Below are positions 8,572 to 17,190 of a stretch of DNA of 64,000 nt, one piece after another (the first letter of the stretch is position 1; every line of letters starts with the position of its first letter). This stretch comes from Oceanimonas sp052119705. GTDB lineage: Bacteria > Pseudomonadota > Gammaproteobacteria > Enterobacterales > Aeromonadaceae. A program made the position numbers and the translations under genes. The DNA lies in assembly GCF_052119705.1 (NCBI RefSeq), contig NZ_JBGQOP010000011.1, positions 1 through 64,000 on the forward strand, written 5' to 3'. The notes under the pieces were generated by a model. It worked only from the letters and a program-made list of their open reading frames with translations, ran no database searches and was not told the origin of the DNA.

Positions 8572-11232
8572 ATGTCTGATATCCTGAATAACGATGTGGA
8601 TTCAATCGAAACTCAAGAGTGGTTAGACTCTCTTGAATCGTTGATCCGTCAAGAAGGACCTGAGCGCGCCCAGTACATTTATGAGCGTCTCACCACTAAA
8701 GCCATTAAATCCGGTGTAGCAGTGGCCAGAAATGCCCACTCAGACTACGTCAACAGCATCAAGTCTGAAGATGAGACTGAGTATCCGGGTAACTGGGATC
8801 TGGAACGTCGTATCCGCGCTATTATCCGCTGGAACTCAGTGATGATCGTGTTACGCGCCTCTAGAAAAGATCTGGACTTGGGGGGCCACATGGCTTCTTA
8901 CTCGTCCAGTGCCACTATGTACGAAGTGGGCTTTAACCACTTCTACCGCGCCCGTAACGAAAAAGACGGCGGCGACTTGGTATTCTTCCAAGGTCATATC
9001 TCGCCAGGCATTTATGCTCGTGCGTTTGTTGAAGGCCGCTTAACTGCTGATCAGTTGGACATGTTCCGTCAAGAAGTAGACGGCAAGGGCATTCCTTCTT
9101 ACCCGCACCCTAAACTGATGCCTGACTTCTGGCAGTTCCCGACCGTATCTATGGGTCTGGGTCCATTGAACGCCATTTATCAAGCGCGTTTCTTGAAGTA
9201 CCTGACTAACCGTGGTCTGAAAGACTGTTCTGAGCAGCGCGTTTACGCCTACTTGGGCGACGGTGAAATGGATGAGCCAGAATCTAAAGGCGTGATCACT
9301 ATCGCGGCCCGCGAAAAGCTGGACAACCTGTGCTTCATCATCAACTGTAACCTGCAGCGCCTTGACGGTCCTGTAATTGGTAACGGTAAGATCATCAACG
9401 AGCTGGACGGTATCTTTAACGGTGCTGGCTGGAACGTGGTTAAGGTTATCTGGGGTCGTCGTTGGGACGAGCTGATCGCTAAAGATAAGAGCGGTAAGCT
9501 GGTACAACTGATGAACGAAACCGTAGACGGTGATTATCAGACCTTTAAGTCGAAAGACGGTGCCTACGTACGTCAGCACTTCTTCGGCAAATATCCTGAG
9601 ACCTTAGAACTGGTCAAAGATATGTCTGACGAAGAGATCTTCGCTCTGAACCGTGGTGGTCACGATCCAGCTAAAATGTACGCTGCGTACAAAAATGCTG
9701 CCGAGACCAAAGGCAAGCCGACCGTTATCTTGGCCAAAACCGTTAAAGGTTACGGCATGGGTGAAGCGGCTGAAGGCAAGAACATTGCCCACCAGGTTAA
9801 GAATATGGACATGTCGTCCGTTAAGCACTTCCGTGACCGTTTCAATCTGGAAGTAAGCGACGAAGACATTGTTGATCTGCCGTACATCGAAATCAAAGAA
9901 GGCACTCGCGAGCATGATTACCTGCACGCACGCCGTAAAGCGCTGAAAGGCTACCTGCCTACTCGTTTAGCTCAAACCACTGACAAGCTGCAAATTCCTG
10001 AGCTGTCTGAGTTTGACTCTTTGTTGGGCGAGCAGTCTCGTGAAGTTTCTACCACTATGGCGTTCGTGCGTGCCTTAAACATCATGCTGAAGAACAAGTC
10101 CATTGGTGAGCGCATAGTGCCAATCTTGGCCGATGAAGCCCGTACCTTTGGTATGGAAGGTCTGTTCCGTCAAATCGGTATCTACAGCCCTAACGGTCAG
10201 CAATACACGCCGCAAGACCGTGAGCAAGTTGCTTACTACAAAGAAGACGTGAAAGGCCAGGTACTGCAAGAAGGTATCAACGAGCTGGGTGCGACTTCTT
10301 CATGGTTAGCCGCAGCGACCTCTTACAGCACCAACGACTTCCCGATGATCCCGTTCTACATCTATTACTCGATGTTCGGTTTCCAACGTGTGGGCGACTT
10401 GTGCTGGGCTGCCGGTGACCAACAGGCTCGCGGCTTCATGATTGGTGGTACTTCAGGTCGTACGACCTTGAACGGTGAAGGTCTGCAGCACGAAGATGGC
10501 CACAGCCATATTCAAGCCAGCGTAATCCCGAACTGTATTACCTATGATCCAACTTATGTGTATGAAGTAGCGGTTATCGTACAAGACGGCTTACGTCGTA
10601 TGTACGGTGATAACCCAGAAAACATCTACTACTACATCACTACTCTGAACGAAAACTACCATCAGCCAGCTATGCCAGAAGGCGCTGAAGAAGGTATCCG
10701 TAAGGGTATCTACAAGCTGGACACAATTGCCGGTAGCAAGGGTAAAGTACAGTTGATGGGTTCAGGTACTATCTTGAACGACGTGCGCCAAGCGGCGGCT
10801 ATCTTGGCCGACGAGTACGGTGTAGGTTCTGACATCTTCAGTGTGCCTTCATTCAACGAACTGACCCGTGACGGTCAAGACGTTGAGCGTTGGAACATGC
10901 TGCACCCAACTTCCGAGGCACGCGTACCTTACATCGCACAAGTGATGGGGTCTGAGCCTGCTATTGCTGCCACTGACTACATGAAGAACTACGCCGAACA
11001 AGTGCGCGGCTTTATGCCTTCAGTAAGCTACAAAGTGTTGGGTACTGATGGTTTCGGCCGTTCAGATAGCCGCGAAAACCTGCGTCGTCACTTCGAAGTC
11101 AACAAGCACTATATCGTGATTGCTGCACTGACCGAGCTGGCTAAGCAAGGTACGCTGGACAAGAAAGTTGTTGCTGATGCCATTACTAAGTACGGCATTG
11201 ACGCTGATAAGATCAACCCGCTGTACGCATAA
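8572..11232 (+). CDS. aceE: Pyruvate dehydrogenase E1 component
   Basis: AceE is the homodimeric thiamine-diphosphate enzyme that decarboxylates pyruvate and acetylates the lipoyl groups of AceF. The 886 residues match the E. coli-type E1p length (887). The ThDP/Mg motif begins GDGEMDE at 229-235 and continues to NCNLQRLDGP. Other conserved blocks include GHDPAKMYAAY, AKTVKGYGMG and EDGHSHI. Ribosome site AGGAAA precedes the ATG. It follows pdhR and precedes aceF by 11 bp, so the complex subunits are co-expressed under PdhR. Confidence 0.98.
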   Translation: MSDILNNDVDSIETQEWLDSLESLIRQEGPERAQYIYERLTTKAIKSGVAVARNAHSDYVNSIKSEDETEYPGNWDLERRIRAIIRWNSVMIVLRASRKDLDLGGHMASYSSSATMYEVGFNHFYRARNEKDGGDLVFFQGHISPGIYARAFVEGRLTADQLDMFRQEVDGKGIPSYPHPKLMPDFWQFPTVSMGLGPLNAIYQARFLKYLTNRGLKDCSEQRVYAYLGDGEMDEPESKGVITIAAREKLDNLCFIINCNLQRLDGPVIGNGKIINELDGIFNGAGWNVVKVIWGRRWDELIAKDKSGKLVQLMNETVDGDYQTFKSKDGAYVRQHFFGKYPETLELVKDMSDEEIFALNRGGHDPAKMYAAYKNAAETKGKPTVILAKTVKGYGMGEAAEGKNIAHQVKNMDMSSVKHFRDRFNLEVSDEDIVDLPYIEIKEGTREHDYLHARRKALKGYLPTRLAQTTDKLQIPELSEFDSLLGEQSREVSTTMAFVRALNIMLKNKSIGERIVPILADEARTFGMEGLFRQIGIYSPNGQQYTPQDREQVAYYKEDVKGQVLQEGINELGATSSWLAAATSYSTNDFPMIPFYIYYSMFGFQRVGDLCWAAGDQQARGFMIGGTSGRTTLNGEGLQHEDGHSHIQASVIPNCITYDPTYVYEVAVIVQDGLRRMYGDNPENIYYYITTLNENYHQPAMPEGAEEGIRKGIYKLDTIAGSKGKVQLMGSGTILNDVRQAAAILADEYGVGSDIFSVPSFNELTRDGQDVERWNMLHPTSEARVPYIAQVMGSEPAIAATDYMKNYAEQVRGFMPSVSYKVLGTDGFGRSDSRENLRRHFEVNKHYIVIAALTELAKQGTLDKKVVADAITKYGIDADKINPLYA

Positions 11233-11243
11233 AGGGGCAATAC

Positions 11244-13148
11244 ATGTCTAGAGATATTCTGGTGCCAGATATCGGCACAGACGAGGTAGAAGTGACTGAA
11301 ATCATGGTGGCCGTGGGCGACCGTGTAGAACTTGAACAGTCACTACTCACCGTGGAAGGCGACAAAGCCTCCATGGAAATACCTGCCCCAAGCGCGGGTG
11401 TGGTTAAAGAAATTAAAGTTGCCCTTGGCGACGCCATCAATACCGGTTCTTTGATCATGGTATTCGAAGCAGAAGAGGGTGGCGCTGCCACCCCTACTGC
11501 GGCGGCAGAAGCACCGGCGGCCGCAGCTCCTGCGGCCCCTGCTACTGCAGCGCGCCAAGACGTGAGCGTGCCTGATATTGGTGATGACGAAGTTGAAGTC
11601 ACCGAAATCAACGTGGCCGTTGGCGACACAGTAACTGAAGAGCAGACGCTGATTGGCGTAGAAGGCGATAAGGCTTCTATGGAAATCCCGTCACCTTCGG
11701 CAGGTAAAGTGGTTGAGATCTTAGTGGCCGTAGGCGACAAAGTTAAAACTGGCTCACAGATCATGGTCTTCGAAGTAGCAGGCGCCTCGGCTCCTGCGGC
11801 TTCTGCCCCTGCGGCGGCCGCGCCTACTGCTGCTCCTGCAGCACCAGCCGCACCGCAAGCCAAAGACGTGAACGTGCCTGATATCGGCGGTGATGAAGTC
11901 GAAGTGACTGAAATCATGGTTGCCGTGGGCGACACCGTTGCAGCCGAACAGTCCATTCTGAACGTAGAAGGTGACAAGGCGTCGATGGAAGTGCCAGCCC
12001 CGTTTGGTGGTGTGGTTAAAGAAATTAAGATCAAGGTTGGCGACAAGGTTAATACCGGATCTCTGGTCATGGTATTTGAAGTTGCTGCTTCACCGGCAAC
12101 AAGTGCAGCTGCACCTGTGGCCGCAGCTCCTGCTGCGACCGCGCCTGCTGCAGCACCTGCGCCAAAAGCGGCTCCTGCAGCTAGCGCACCGGCTGCTAAA
12201 GCCGAGTTCGTTGAGAACAACGCTTATGTGCACGCCACACCTGTGGTACGTCGTTTAGCCCGTGAATTTGGTGTTGACCTGTCTAAGGTTGCCGCTACCG
12301 GTCCTAAGAGCCGTATCCTGAAAGAAGACGTGCAAAGCTACGTTAAAGGCATCATCAAGCAAGTTGCTAGCCAGCCTGCCGGTGTTGCAGTTGCGGGCGG
12401 CGGCATGGCCGTGCTGGCATGGCCAAAAGTAGATTTCGCCAAGTTTGGTGAAGTTGAAGTGGTGCCAATGACGCGCATTCAGAAGATTTCCGGTCCTAAC
12501 CTGCACCGCAACTGGGTGAAAATCCCACACGTAACGCAGTTTGACGAAACCGATATCACAGAACTGGAAGAGTTCCGTAAAACTGAAAACGCCATCGCCG
12601 ATAAGCTGAAGCTGGGTTATAAGATTTCCCCGCTGATCTTCATCATGAAGGCCGCTGCTAAGGCGCTGGAAGCCTATCCTAAGTTCTGCTCTTCTTTATC
12701 CGATGACGAACAGTCTCTGGTCATGAAGAAGTACATCAACATAGGTGTGGCGGTTGATACGCCAAACGGTTTGGTAGTACCTGTGGTACGTGACGTGAAC
12801 AAGAAAGGCCTGCGTGAGCTGGCGATTGAACTTGGCGAAATCTCTAAGAAAGCCCGTGACGGCAAGCTGACTGGCGCCGACATGCAAGGTGGTTGTTTCA
12901 CTATTTCGTCTTTGGGCGGCATTGGTGGTACTCAATTCACGCCTATCGTGAACGCACCTGAAGTGGCAATCTTGGGCGTATCTAAATCAAGCATTAAGCC
13001 TGTTTGGAACGGCAAAGAGTTCGAACCTCGTTTGATGCAGCCTCTGGCTCTGTCTTATGACCACCGTGTGATTGACGGCGCCGATGGCGCGCGTTTCATC
13101 ACTCTGATGAGTGGTGTGTTAAGCGACCTGCGTCGTTTAGCCCTTTAA
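11244..13148 (+). CDS. aceF: Pyruvate dehydrogenase E2, dihydrolipoamide acetyltransferase with three lipoyl domains
   Basis: AceF forms the core of the PDH complex and transfers the acetyl group to CoA. The 634-residue protein has three lipoyl domains with lipoyl-lysines K41, K143 and K245, each in GDKASME and spaced exactly 102 residues apart, joined by long Ala/Pro linkers. A peripheral subunit-binding domain follows at about 328-367 (YVHATPVVRRLAREF), then the catalytic domain (about 400-634) with active-site His607 and Asp611 in SYDHRVID. The lipoyl units are also direct repeats at DNA level, a likely site for copy-number change. Confidence 0.98.
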   Translation: MSRDILVPDIGTDEVEVTEIMVAVGDRVELEQSLLTVEGDKASMEIPAPSAGVVKEIKVALGDAINTGSLIMVFEAEEGGAATPTAAAEAPAAAAPAAPATAARQDVSVPDIGDDEVEVTEINVAVGDTVTEEQTLIGVEGDKASMEIPSPSAGKVVEILVAVGDKVKTGSQIMVFEVAGASAPAASAPAAAAPTAAPAAPAAPQAKDVNVPDIGGDEVEVTEIMVAVGDTVAAEQSILNVEGDKASMEVPAPFGGVVKEIKIKVGDKVNTGSLVMVFEVAASPATSAAAPVAAAPAATAPAAAPAPKAAPAASAPAAKAEFVENNAYVHATPVVRRLAREFGVDLSKVAATGPKSRILKEDVQSYVKGIIKQVASQPAGVAVAGGGMAVLAWPKVDFAKFGEVEVVPMTRIQKISGPNLHRNWVKIPHVTQFDETDITELEEFRKTENAIADKLKLGYKISPLIFIMKAAAKALEAYPKFCSSLSDDEQSLVMKKYINIGVAVDTPNGLVVPVVRDVNKKGLRELAIELGEISKKARDGKLTGADMQGGCFTISSLGGIGGTQFTPIVNAPEVAILGVSKSSIKPVWNGKEFEPRLMQPLALSYDHRVIDGADGARFITLMSGVLSDLRRLAL

Positions 13149-13154
13149 TGTGAC

Positions 13155-13179
13155 AAGGTGGGCAAATGCCCGCCTTTTT
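13155..13179 (+). terminator. Rho-independent terminator after aceF
   Basis: AAGGTGGGC, an AAAT loop and GCCCGCCTT form a stem with one mismatch, followed by a T-run. It separates aceEF from lpdA, implying that lpdA has its own promoter or is reached by partial read-through. Confidence 0.85.
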
Positions 13180-13294
13180 ACTTTCTTTTGTATTTCAGAA
13201 CAGTAAACTTTGGCCCGTTGAGCGCACTGGCCGTATTGAGTCTAGGCTTGTCAGCCATGCTTGAACGGGGCTAAAAATCATAATAGAGGTCACC

Positions 13295-14719
13295 ATGAGT
13301 CAAGAAGTTAAAGCTCAGGTTGTAGTATTGGGCTCGGGCCCTGCAGGTTATTCTGCGGCATTCCGTGCCGCCGACTTAGGGCTAGAAACCGTATTGGTTG
13401 AGCGTTACTCAACACTGGGTGGCGTATGTCTGAACGTGGGTTGTATTCCTTCTAAAGCGTTATTGCATATCGCTAAAGTAATGGAAGAAGCCAAGACCAT
13501 GGGCAGCCACGGCGTAACATTCGCCGCGCCGCAAATCGATCTGGATCAGATCCGTAATCACAAAGAAAAAGTGATTGGCCAGTTAACCCAAGGTTTGGGT
13601 GGCATGGCTAAGATGCGTAAAGTTAAGGTGGTGAACGGCTACGGCAAGTTTACTGGCCCTAACACCATAGTGGTAGAAGGCGAGGGCGGTAACACCACCA
13701 TCAACTTCGAAAACGCCATTATCGCAGCCGGCTCTCGTCCGATTCAGTTGCCTTTCATCCCGCACGAAGATCCACGGGTTTGGGATTCAACCGGCGCGTT
13801 AGAGCTGCGCGAAATTCCAGAGAAGCTGCTGGTCATGGGCGGCGGTATTATCGGCCTAGAAATGGGTACCGTTTACTACTCGCTGGGCTCTAAGATTGAC
13901 GTGGTTGAGATGTTCGACCAAGTTATTCCCGCGGCCGACAAAGATCTTATCAAGATCTACACCAAGCAGGTGAAAGACAAGTTCAACCTGAAATTGGAAA
14001 CCAAGGTTACCGCAGTTGAAGCCAAAGATGACGGCATTCACGTAACCATGGAAGACAAGAAAGGCGCGAGCGAGACTACAGTATACGACGCCGTCTTGGT
14101 GGCCATCGGTCGTGTGCCAAACGGTAAGTTGCTGGATGCCGAGAAAGCCGGTGTTAATGTCGATGAGCGTGGTTTCATTCGTGTCGACAAACAGCTGCGT
14201 ACCAACGTGCCACACATTCACGCCATTGGCGACATCGTCGGTCAGCCTATGCTGGCCCACAAAGGTGTGCATGAAGGTCACGTGGCCGCTGAGGTTATTT
14301 CAGGTTTGAACCACTACTTCGATCCTAAGGTGATCCCATCGATCGCTTATACCGAACCAGAAGTAGCTTGGGTTGGTGTGACCGAGAAAGAAGCGAAAGA
14401 GCAAGGCTTGAAGGTTGAAGTTGCAACTTTCCCTTGGGCGGCCTCAGGCCGTGCTATAGCTTCTGATTCCTCTTACGGTATGACTAAGCTGATTTTCGAC
14501 AAAGAAACCCATCGCGTACTGGGTGGTGCCACTATTGGTACTAACGCCGGCGAGCTGCTGGGCGAAATCGGTTTGGCTATCGAAATGGGTGCCGATGCCG
14601 AAGACATCGCCTTGACCATACATGCTCACCCGACTCTGCATGAGTCTGTGGGTATGGCGGCCGAGGTGTTTGAAGGCTCAATCACCGACATGCCAAACCC
14701 TAAGGCGAAAAAGAAGTAA
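13295..14719 (+). CDS. lpdA: Dihydrolipoamide dehydrogenase (E3)
   Basis: LpdA reoxidises dihydrolipoyl groups of the PDH, 2-oxoglutarate dehydrogenase and glycine-cleavage complexes with NAD+. The 474-residue flavoprotein has the N-terminal FAD motif GSGPAGYSAAFRAADLG, redox-active Cys45 and Cys50 in GGVCLNVGCIPSK, an NAD-binding GGGIIGLEMG motif, and the C-terminal dimer-interface His/Glu pair in HAHPTLHE (443-450). A 146-bp gap with a terminator separates it from aceF, as in E. coli where lpd has an extra promoter. GAGGT precedes the ATG. Confidence 0.98.
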   Translation: MSQEVKAQVVVLGSGPAGYSAAFRAADLGLETVLVERYSTLGGVCLNVGCIPSKALLHIAKVMEEAKTMGSHGVTFAAPQIDLDQIRNHKEKVIGQLTQGLGGMAKMRKVKVVNGYGKFTGPNTIVVEGEGGNTTINFENAIIAAGSRPIQLPFIPHEDPRVWDSTGALELREIPEKLLVMGGGIIGLEMGTVYYSLGSKIDVVEMFDQVIPAADKDLIKIYTKQVKDKFNLKLETKVTAVEAKDDGIHVTMEDKKGASETTVYDAVLVAIGRVPNGKLLDAEKAGVNVDERGFIRVDKQLRTNVPHIHAIGDIVGQPMLAHKGVHEGHVAAEVISGLNHYFDPKVIPSIAYTEPEVAWVGVTEKEAKEQGLKVEVATFPWAASGRAIASDSSYGMTKLIFDKETHRVLGGATIGTNAGELLGEIGLAIEMGADAEDIALTIHAHPTLHESVGMAAEVFEGSITDMPNPKAKKK

Positions 14720-14750
14720 GCTTCTTTTAACCGGATCACCAAATGAAAAT

Positions 14751-14781
14751 AAACGCCCAGCTTAGCTGGGCGTTTTGTTTT
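14751..14781 (+). terminator. Rho-independent terminator after lpdA
   Basis: AAACGCCCAGC, a TTA loop and GCTGGGCGTTT form an 11-bp perfect stem followed by TGTTTT. It closes the pdh gene group before the chemoreceptor gene. Confidence 0.93.
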
Positions 14782-14937
14782 CTGCTGCTAACAGCCTCAT
14801 ATGAGAAGTTAATTTTGGAGAAAGCGCTTTAAATAGTTAAATAGGCATCTTTTATACACTTTACCTTCATGTTTTAACTCGTTAAGCCGATATGATTATT
14901 GCAATAAAAGATAAATAACCCCCCTAGGATAAATATT

Positions 14938-16809
14938 ATGCTTTCTAAATTGGCTCATATAAGTGTGAGGTCAAAGCTAACATTGGGCTTTGCTTTGGTG
15001 TTGCTGGCCACACTGATCACTGCCGTGGTGAGTTTTAATTCACTGACTTCTGTATTAGAACGATCCAATAAACTAGAGCGCGCCGGTGAAATTGACTTAC
15101 TGGTGAGTAAGGCGCGTTTTTTCCAAAAAAATTACATGCTGATCAACGATAAGGGACAGCTAGAGCAGGCTAAAGTGCACGTTAACGAAGCCAGAGACGT
15201 GGCTGAACAACTGAAAAAATTGATCACCAAACCCCAAGATCAGGCCATCATTGAGGAAGTTTTGGCCGGCACCAAGTTTTATGAAGATGAGCTGGGTGAG
15301 ATGGTGGATCTCAACGAGAGCTTTCATCGTGAGCTAGGTGAGATCAATACGCTAGGCAATCTGGTACAACAACAGATTGAAGGCCTGATTGCGCGCGATG
15401 GCGCGGCCACCAATTGGGTGCAACGCTTTGTGCAAATTCGGTTAAGCCAAAAAGACTTTGCCTTGAATCGTAAAGCCGACCTAGGCACTGAAATCGCCGC
15501 CAAACTGGATAGTTTACTAGGCACACTGGAAAGTCGTCTAGCGGCACAAGATGATAATGACGTACGCGCAATTCACACAGATCTTAAACAATATCAACAA
15601 AACCAAGCGGCCGTGGTGGAGTTGGTTAATGGCTTAGCTAATACGGATAAACGTATTACCGAACACGCCATCAATATTGCCAACAAATCTGAACAGCTAT
15701 TAGAAATTCAACAACAACGTATGGCTAAGGATAGTGGGCAGGCTAAGTTTATTATTTTGCTGATCACGGTGATCGCATTGGCGATGGGCGTGCTGTTTGC
15801 CATCATGATCACCGGTGGTATCGTCAAACCCTTGGGTTTATTGATCAAGCAAGCGAACCGGATTGCCGACGGTGATCTCAGCCAAGATATTAAACATGAC
15901 CGTGGCGATGAGCTGGGTAAGCTGATGGATCAGATGCAGACCATGACGGTTAATCTGCGCCAATTAGTGGGCGACCTCAGTAATAGCGCGACCCATATTG
16001 CTGCCTCGGCCGAAGAGTTGTCTGCGGTGTCTGAGCAAAGCCGCACTGGTGTTAACCAACAGCGTACTGAGCTGGAGCAAGTGTCGACCGCCATGAACGA
16101 GATGGCTGCCACGGTACAAGAAGTGGCACGCAACGCCGAAACGGCTTTTGACTCGGCCCGCACCGCCGATGGTCAAGCGGTTGAGGGCGATCGCCAAGTG
16201 CTACAGACTATCGAGCAAATCGGTAAGTTGTCGGTTGATATTAATGAGTCATTACAGACTATTAATCAGTTGGAAGCCGAGAGCATGAACATCGGCAGTA
16301 TCTTGGATGTGATCAAAGGCGTGGCCGAGCAAACCAACTTGCTGGCTCTGAACGCGGCCATAGAGGCGGCGCGCGCCGGCGAGCAAGGCCGCGGTTTTGC
16401 GGTAGTGGCTGATGAAGTACGCGCCTTGGCGCAACGTACTCAGCAAGCTACCACTGAAATTGGCACCCTGATCATTGGTCTGCAAAAGAAAGCCCAAGAG
16501 TCGGTAGTGATGATGGAAGAAAGCGCGAATATGGCCACGGCCACTGTGACTATCGCCAATGAAGCGGGTGAGTCAATTCATCGCATCTCTAGTTCGGTAT
16601 CGCATATTCAGCAGATGAATAATCAAATCGCCACCGCCGCCGAGGAACAAAGCACGGTTGCCGAAGAGATTAACCGTTCTGTGTTTAGCATTCGCGAAGT
16701 GTCGGATCACTCCGCCGCCGCCACCGAACAAACTGCCGCCAGCAGTAGCGAGCTGGCCCGTCAAGGCAGTGAGTTACAGCGCCTGATTGGTCGTTTTCAA
16801 TTACCTTAA
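14938..16809 (+). CDS. Methyl-accepting chemotaxis protein with HBM-type sensor domain
   Basis: This is a transmembrane chemoreceptor of 623 residues. TM1 is at about 13-33, followed by a periplasmic all-helical region of about 235 residues (36-270), TM2 at 271-292, HAMP (about 293-345) and a signalling domain whose hairpin tip contains GVAEQTNLLALNAAIEAARA starting at residue 461. The periplasmic part has the length and helical pattern of helical bimodular (HBM) sensors such as McpS of Pseudomonas putida, which binds TCA-cycle acids. No C-terminal NWETF-like CheR tether is seen. It lies between lpdA and acnB. Organic-acid sensing is my inference; the ligand cannot be read from sequence. Confidence 0.9.
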   Translation: MLSKLAHISVRSKLTLGFALVLLATLITAVVSFNSLTSVLERSNKLERAGEIDLLVSKARFFQKNYMLINDKGQLEQAKVHVNEARDVAEQLKKLITKPQDQAIIEEVLAGTKFYEDELGEMVDLNESFHRELGEINTLGNLVQQQIEGLIARDGAATNWVQRFVQIRLSQKDFALNRKADLGTEIAAKLDSLLGTLESRLAAQDDNDVRAIHTDLKQYQQNQAAVVELVNGLANTDKRITEHAINIANKSEQLLEIQQQRMAKDSGQAKFIILLITVIALAMGVLFAIMITGGIVKPLGLLIKQANRIADGDLSQDIKHDRGDELGKLMDQMQTMTVNLRQLVGDLSNSATHIAASAEELSAVSEQSRTGVNQQRTELEQVSTAMNEMAATVQEVARNAETAFDSARTADGQAVEGDRQVLQTIEQIGKLSVDINESLQTINQLEAESMNIGSILDVIKGVAEQTNLLALNAAIEAARAGEQGRGFAVVADEVRALAQRTQQATTEIGTLIIGLQKKAQESVVMMEESANMATATVTIANEAGESIHRISSSVSHIQQMNNQIATAAEEQSTVAEEINRSVFSIREVSDHSAAATEQTAASSSELARQGSELQRLIGRFQLP

Positions 16810-16862
16810 CGGCGTAGCTTTTAGCCATAAGCTGTAAGCGATCAGATAAAACATCAAACCAG

Positions 16863-16895
16863 ACACCGGCCCCTCAAACAGGCCGGTGTTTTTTT
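16863..16895 (+). terminator. Rho-independent terminator after the chemoreceptor gene
   Basis: ACACCGGCC and GGCCGGTGT form a 9-bp perfect stem around a CCTCAAACA loop, followed by seven T. A CTGTAAGCGATCAG repeat fragment (about 16830-16845) lies just before it. Confidence 0.93.
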
Positions 16896-17190
16896 AGCTT
16901 TATGCTTTTCGTTCAGCACTATCTTTCGTCTATCTGTGAAGCCGTCGGCAGATAGGTGGCTCTTTAAGTTACAAAGGCGCGCTTAGTCGCGGTTTTGTGT
17001 AAAGACGTTGGGGGCTAGATTTTAATTTCGCGTTAAAACTTATATACTGGCGTCACGTTCGCGTGGGGTGAAGCTTGTGGTCTTAACCGAGGAAACTTAA
17101 GCCTTAGGCTTAGCGCTGCCGGTTTAACACTACATCCCTCCAACAAGGATATTACCGCCAAGATGGCGAATATAATAAGAGGATACAGTC
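16896..17190 (+). promoter_or_regulatory. acnB upstream region with a -10-like TATACT
   Basis: This 295-bp leader has no convincing ORF. TATACT at 17043-17048 is a good -10 candidate with only an AT-rich (TTTTAA) -35 about 17 bp upstream, giving a predicted 5' leader of roughly 135 nt. The long leader could carry post-transcriptional control, as known for acnB in E. coli (RyhB and self-binding), but no specific site is claimed. Confidence 0.4.

Noticed and set aside
11213..12220. 335-codon antisense ORF across aceF
   Set aside because: Low-complexity Ala/Gly/Ser translation caused by the biased codons of the lipoyl and linker repeats of aceF.
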